Positions 6,403-10,740 of a stretch of DNA of 10,740 bases are shown piece by piece. Both the position numbers and the translations under genes were made by a program. Numbering within the stretch: the first letter of the stretch is position 1; the number at the start of each line of letters is the position of its first letter. This DNA is from Sphingomonadaceae bacterium (GTDB lineage: Bacteria; Pseudomonadota; Alphaproteobacteria; Sphingomonadales; Sphingomonadaceae), in contig JAHDXX010000100.1 of assembly GCA_023384025.1 (NCBI GenBank), positions 1-10,740 of the forward strand, given 5' to 3'. Below the pieces are notes generated by a model. The model had not been told where the DNA came from and did no database searches. It saw nothing but the letters and a program-made list of their open reading frames with translations.

Positions 6403-8238
6403 TTACCGCATCTTGACGTACCGCCCGGGTGCATCTTCGATCACCGGATCGCCCTTGCCCCCCGGCACGCGCTTGCCCTTGGCCGGTACCGTCGCGTCGT
6501 CGATGCTGTGCAGCCATTCGAGCCAGTGTGGCCACCAGCTGCCCGGATGCTCGGTCGCTCCGGCAACGAATTCCTTGAGCGAGGCGGCTTTGCTGTCGCC
6601 GGTCCAGTACTGGTACTTGCCGGCCGAAGGCGGATTGACCACGCCCGCGATATGGCCGGACCCGGCCAGCAGGAACGTGGTGTCGCCCTGGAAATGCCGG
6701 GTAATCCGCCACACGCTTTCAGCCGGGGCGATGTGATCTTCCTTGCCCGCCTGGACATAGCTCGGGGTGTGCACCTGCGTAAGGTCGATCGGCGTGCCAT
6801 CGGCGCTGAGCGAATCAGGCTTGACCAGCCGGTTGTCGCGATAGAGGTCGCGCAGGTAATCAAGGTGCCAGCGCCAGGGCAGGTTGGTGACATCGCCGTT
6901 CCAGTGAAGCAGGTCGAACGCCGGGTAGTCTTCGCCGAGCAGGTAGTTGTTGACCACGTAGTTCCAGATCAGGTCCTTGCCGCGCAGCGAATTGAACGTG
7001 GCCGCGAGATAGCGCCCGTCGAGGTAGCCGTCGGGCGACAGCGCCCCGATCATCTCCATCTGCTTGTCGTCGATGAAGTTGAGCAGTTCGCCCGCTTTCT
7101 CGAAGTCGACCTGAGCGGTGAAGAACGTGGCCGAAGCCACCTTGTCCGCTTCGCCCCGGCGGGCGAGGATCGCCAGCGTCGCGGCCAGCGTCGTCCCCGC
7201 CACGCAGTAACCGATCGTATGGACCGCGGGCACGTCGAGCCGGGCGCGGACATGATCGATCGCTTCGATCTGGGCGCGGATATAGTCATCCCACACCACG
7301 TCACTGAGGCTGGCGTCAGCCGACTTCCAGCTGACCACGAACACGCTGATGCCCTGGTCGACCGCCCACTTGATGAAGCTCTTCTTCGGGGTGAGATCGA
7401 GGATGTAGAAGCGGTTGATCCACGGCGGGAAGATCACCAGCGGAACCTGCTGCACCTTGTCGGTCGTCGGGGTGTACTGGAGCAACTGGTACAGTCGCGT
7501 CTCGTGCACCACCTTGCCCGGGGTCGCAGCCAGATTTTCGCCGAGCGTGAAGGCATCCGCATCGGTGTGGGTCAACTGGCCCCGCTTGAGATCGTTGATC
7601 AGGTGGCCGAGCCCCTTGACCAGATTCTGCCCCCCGGTCTCGATCGTGCGCTTGAGCACGACCGGGTTGGTCGCGAGGAAATTGTCCGGGCTCATCGCCT
7701 CGACCAGCGCCTGGGTGGCGAACCGCAGCTGGGCGCGCTTGTCTTCCGGCACCCCGTCCACGTCCTTCGCTACCTTGACGAAGTATTCCGCCAGCATGAG
7801 GTAGGTCTGGTGAAGCAGGGCATAGGCCGGGTGTTCGCTCCACGCCGGATCGGCAAAGCGCCGGTCCTTGCGTGGCAATTCGGTAGCAGGCGTTTCCTTG
7901 CCGACCATGCCGCCAAGAACGCCCTGCCACAGGGCCATCGATTCCTGGACCATGCCCTGCAGGGCCTGCGGCTGGAACGGAGCCGCCTTGGCCCACCCCT
8001 GTGTCATCAGCATGAACTGCGCCGGATCGAGCGGATTGGGCATGGCGCCAGCACTTGCACCCTTCTCGGCCAGGAACTCGGCCCACATCGCCTGCAGCTT
8101 GCCGGCGACCGCCATCCATTCCGGCTGCCCCTCACCGGCCGGCGCCATTCCGCCCAGCCCCAGCCCGCCGAACATCTCGCGCATCGCCTCGCCCTGAAGG
8201 TCGAACAAGGCACCGAAGGGGTCCTGACGGTCAGCCAT
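6403..8238 (-). CDS. phaC: Class I poly(3-hydroxyalkanoate) polymerase PhaC
   Basis: A 611-residue PHA synthase that polymerises 3-hydroxyacyl-CoA to polyester at the granule surface. The alpha/beta-hydrolase core carries the lipase-like box GYCVAG with catalytic Cys345, then Asp501 in KEDHIAP and His529 in GSGHIAG. The Asp-His distance of 28 residues is the same as in the Cupriavidus enzyme. Other family stretches are PPWINRFYILDLTP and LLHWNGDVTNLPWRWHLDYLR. The length and single-subunit form point to class I (short-chain monomers). ATG 8238 is chosen because AGGAG stands 9 nt upstream; an in-frame TTG at 8286 would add 16 residues without a ribosome site. The phasin gene follows on the same strand. 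No phaA/phaB genes are in view, so the monomer supply must be encoded elsewhere. Confidence 0.97.
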   Translation of the reverse strand: MADRQDPFGALFDLQGEAMREMFGGLGLGGMAPAGEGQPEWMAVAGKLQAMWAEFLAEKGASAGAMPNPLDPAQFMLMTQGWAKAAPFQPQALQGMVQESMALWQGVLGGMVGKETPATELPRKDRRFADPAWSEHPAYALLHQTYLMLAEYFVKVAKDVDGVPEDKRAQLRFATQALVEAMSPDNFLATNPVVLKRTIETGGQNLVKGLGHLINDLKRGQLTHTDADAFTLGENLAATPGKVVHETRLYQLLQYTPTTDKVQQVPLVIFPPWINRFYILDLTPKKSFIKWAVDQGISVFVVSWKSADASLSDVVWDDYIRAQIEAIDHVRARLDVPAVHTIGYCVAGTTLAATLAILARRGEADKVASATFFTAQVDFEKAGELLNFIDDKQMEMIGALSPDGYLDGRYLAATFNSLRGKDLIWNYVVNNYLLGEDYPAFDLLHWNGDVTNLPWRWHLDYLRDLYRDNRLVKPDSLSADGTPIDLTQVHTPSYVQAGKEDHIAPAESVWRITRHFQGDTTFLLAGSGHIAGVVNPPSAGKYQYWTGDSKAASLKEFVAGATEHPGSWWPHWLEWLHSIDDATVPAKGKRVPGGKGDPVIEDAPGRYVKMR

Positions 8239-8380
8239 CTTGCGTAGCTCCTGTTGACGCGTGGTAAGGCAATGCTTTTTCCGCAATAGCGAAAAGCGCT
8301 TCCCACCGCGACTGCTATTCGCCTAGGATTCGTATGCAGTTCCGGCAGTCGGCGCTGCACCTGATCCCGAGAAGAGGCCG
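8239..8380. promoter_or_regulatory. Divergent intergenic region between phaC and alaC
   Basis: This 142-bp gap must hold the start signals of both genes. It contains AATAGC/GCTATT (8285-8290 and 8314-8319), an inverted pair 23 bp apart, with a nested AGCG-AAAAG-CGCT dyad at 8288-8300. Ribosome sites are clear at both ends: AGGAG for phaC at 8248-8252 and purine-rich GAGAAGAGG for alaC at 8369-8377. I cannot pick out convincing -35/-10 pairs in either direction. Confidence 0.4.
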
Positions 8381-9580
<1,200 letters not shown>

Positions 9581-9636
9581 CCCGAATCGGATCGTCCTGC
9601 CGGTTACGTTTGCCTAAGCCCTGCACATGTTTTAAC

Positions 9637-9648
9637 TTGCTGCAGCAA
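9637..9648. promoter_or_regulatory. Perfect 12-bp palindrome next to the ribosome site of the LuxR-type gene
   Basis: TTGCTGCAGCAA is a perfect dyad ending 2 bp before the AGGAG ribosome site (9650-9654) of the downstream regulator gene. A weak promoter guess (TTGCCT at 9610 and TAACTT at 9633, 17 bp apart) would place it at the transcription start. That is a natural position for self-repression. It may equally be a site for another factor. Confidence 0.4.
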
Positions 9649-9662
9649 CAGGAGACTTGCCC

Positions 9663-10283
9663 ATGCCTGCCAGCCAGCCCCCGAGGCTGACGGAGAAGCA
9701 GCGTGCCGTGCTCGACCTGCTCGACCGGCGCGTTCCGATCAAGGTGATCGCAGCCGACCTCGGCGTATCCGAAAGCCGGGTGAACCAGCATATTCGCGCG
9801 CTCAAGAACCACTTTGGCGTGGAGAGTCTGGGAGACCTGATCGACTGCGCACGCAAGGCGCAGGGCGAACATGCAGGGGGGCTGCAGGACGCCCCCTCCA
9901 GAAAACCTGCATACAGAAATTCTCAGCTGCCCGAACCTGCAGATTCGCCGCAAACAGAAGACCGGGTCGCACCCGGGGAATTCGTGTTGGCAGATGTGGC
10001 GCCTGTTGCGATCGAGGCTCCATGGCACTTCCAACACGAGCCCCGGGTAGTCCCCGGGGTGCTCGACGGCGAGAACGCTGTCCTCTTTCGCCTCGCCGTC
10101 ATCACTGGTCTCGCAGTTGGCATTATTGCCATTGTCTTGCTAGTGATGACGGCAGCACTCACTGTCAGTGAGGCGACTGAAGGCAAACAAGTCATCGTCC
10201 CCGCCAACGAAGCAGAGCGCGGCCGCGAGCAGGCCGTAAGCACGGTTCGGGACTTTACATATGACAGACAAGTTTTCCGATGA
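9663..10283 (+). CDS. Membrane-anchored LuxR/GerE-type helix-turn-helix protein
   Basis: A 206-residue protein. Residues about 7-66 are a LuxR/GerE-type DNA-binding domain: LTEKQRAVLDLL, then IAADLGVSESRVNQHIRALKNHFGV with the recognition helix, then a SLGDLID end. A Pro/charged linker (about 67-138) follows. One hydrophobic segment (about 141-166, LAVITGLAVGIIAIVLLVM) comes next, then a ~40-residue tail. The HTH must be in the cytoplasm, so the tail is probably periplasmic. There is no autoinducer-binding or receiver domain. The layout recalls ToxR/CadC in principle, but with a LuxR-type HTH. ATG 9663 has AGGAG 8 nt upstream; the TTG at 9657 is less likely. The next gene overlaps it by 23 nt. 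Targets and signal are unknown. Confidence 0.8.
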   Translation: MPASQPPRLTEKQRAVLDLLDRRVPIKVIAADLGVSESRVNQHIRALKNHFGVESLGDLIDCARKAQGEHAGGLQDAPSRKPAYRNSQLPEPADSPQTEDRVAPGEFVLADVAPVAIEAPWHFQHEPRVVPGVLDGENAVLFRLAVITGLAVGIIAIVLLVMTAALTVSEATEGKQVIVPANEAERGREQAVSTVRDFTYDRQVFR

Positions 10284-10614
10284 CGCCCAGGCAATTCGCA
10301 AACTGATCCGCGAGGCCGAAGCCGTTTCCGACGAAGCGATGATTGCCATGTCGCGGTTGAAGCAGGCGATGCTGGTGGCGCGTCAGAACCCCGACGTACC
10401 GGTCGATATCGGGCAGCGCGCGATCATGCGGCTGGCACAGGCTGAAGCACAGGCCGTTTCCATGTCCAGCAACCTGTTCCGGGTGCATGGCGAACTCACT
10501 GAGGTGGCCAAAGTCGTGGCTGGCGGGGAGGAAGACTTCGTTACGCCTTTGGCTGGCATGAACGCCCCTACAGGCGCAGCCCTTGTCTTAACTCCCGATA
10601 CCGTGCTGGCATGA
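10261..10614 (+). CDS. Small helical protein of unknown function
   Basis: I do not recognise this 117-residue protein. Residues about 8-88 look almost wholly helical (DDAQAIRKLIREAEAV, IAMSRLKQAMLVA, RAIMRLAQAEAQA, ELTEVAKVVAGGEED). They are rich in Ala, Met, Glu and Arg, and could form a helical bundle or short coiled coil. The last ~28 residues are Pro/Thr/Ala-rich and probably disordered. There is no signal peptide or membrane segment. ATG 10261 lies 23 nt inside the upstream membrane LuxR-type gene, so translation is probably coupled and the two products may act together. An alternative role as an independent cytoplasmic protein cannot be excluded. Confidence 0.75.
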   Translation: MTDKFSDDAQAIRKLIREAEAVSDEAMIAMSRLKQAMLVARQNPDVPVDIGQRAIMRLAQAEAQAVSMSSNLFRVHGELTEVAKVVAGGEEDFVTPLAGMNAPTGAALVLTPDTVLA

Positions 10615-10645
10615 AAGTTTCGCCCAACTAACGGACCCTTTTGCC

Positions 10646-10740
10646 TTGCCCTATCGCCTCATCTTCCAGCTTATTTGCTTTCTGGCTTTGGCCATCTGGG
10701 CCTGGCGAAAGGGCGGTGGGCCAGAGCGGGCCTGTACCGG
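10646..10740 (+). CDS. N-terminus of a small membrane protein (cut by window edge)
   Basis: From TTG at 10646 the frame reads (M)PYRLIFQLICFLALAIWAWR followed by KGGGPERACT and runs off the window. The start is a hydrophobic helix of about 15 residues with a basic stop at its end, a typical membrane-protein N-terminus. No ATG or GTG is available in this frame between the previous stop region and the helix. ACGGA (10631-10635) is a weak ribosome site 10 nt upstream. It begins 31 bp after the helical-protein gene, so it is probably the third gene of the same unit. Function unknown; the start is uncertain. Confidence 0.45.
   Translation, partial: MPYRLIFQLICFLALAIWAWRKGGGPERACT

Noticed and set aside
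5472..6416. 314-residue Gly/Leu-rich open frame antisense to the phasin
   Set aside because: The Gly/Leu repeats are the reverse reading of the phasin's Ala/Lys repeats. It would also run through the phasin promoter.
6343..8247. 634-residue open frame on the plus strand
   Set aside because: It mirrors phaC almost exactly on the other strand. PhaC shows an intact catalytic triad and family motifs, while the mirror has only His/Arg/Val-rich low-information sequence.
8239..8286. Longer PhaC start at TTG 8286
   Set aside because: It adds MRKKHCLTTRQQELRK without a ribosome site, whereas ATG 8238 has AGGAG 9 nt upstream.

Overview
The window looks like chromosomal DNA of a sphingomonad-type alphaproteobacterium (order Sphingomonadales). 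This rests on the high GC content and on the character of the ClpS, LptF/LptG, PhaC, Lys/Ala-rich phasin and AlaC proteins. It is an inference from protein character, not from a marker gene. I see no mobile element, tRNA, rRNA or CRISPR array. Coding is dense and most of the content is core metabolism and envelope biology.

Left part (1-2432). The 5' part of an uncharacterised GNAT-like acyltransferase gene runs off the left edge on the minus strand (GTG start at 678). It is divergent from a membrane fatty acid desaturase (826-1914, plus) with all three histidine boxes. The desaturase stop codon overlaps the stop codon of a small convergent GNAT acetyltransferase gene (1911-2432, minus), so there is no intergenic DNA there.

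Central minus-strand block (8238 down to 1911). In transcription order this is phaC (class I polyhydroxyalkanoate synthase), a phasin gene, clpS, lptF, lptG and the GNAT gene. phaC and the phasin form a polyester-storage unit. The phasin has its own sigma70-like promoter, bracketed by two near-identical palindromes built on TGCA, which look like operators for the PHA-responsive repressor PhaR. It ends in a strong intrinsic terminator. clpS (N-end-rule adaptor of ClpAP) follows after a gap holding a 53-bp extragenic palindrome. lptF, lptG and the GNAT gene are tightly packed (18-nt gap, then a 4-nt GTGA overlap) and are probably one operon. LptF and LptG are the inner-membrane part of the lipopolysaccharide exporter.

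Right part (8381-10740, plus). alaC, a PLP-dependent alanine/glutamate aminotransferase, is divergent from phaC. After it comes an unrecognised cluster: a LuxR/GerE-type helix-turn-helix protein with a C-terminal membrane anchor, a small helical soluble protein overlapping it by 23 nt, and the start of a small membrane protein cut by the right edge. This cluster is the least explained part of the window.

The most useful second looks are the paired phasin operators, the extragenic palindrome upstream of clpS, the histone-like N-terminus of the phasin, and the membrane-anchored LuxR-type regulator with its two unknown partners.
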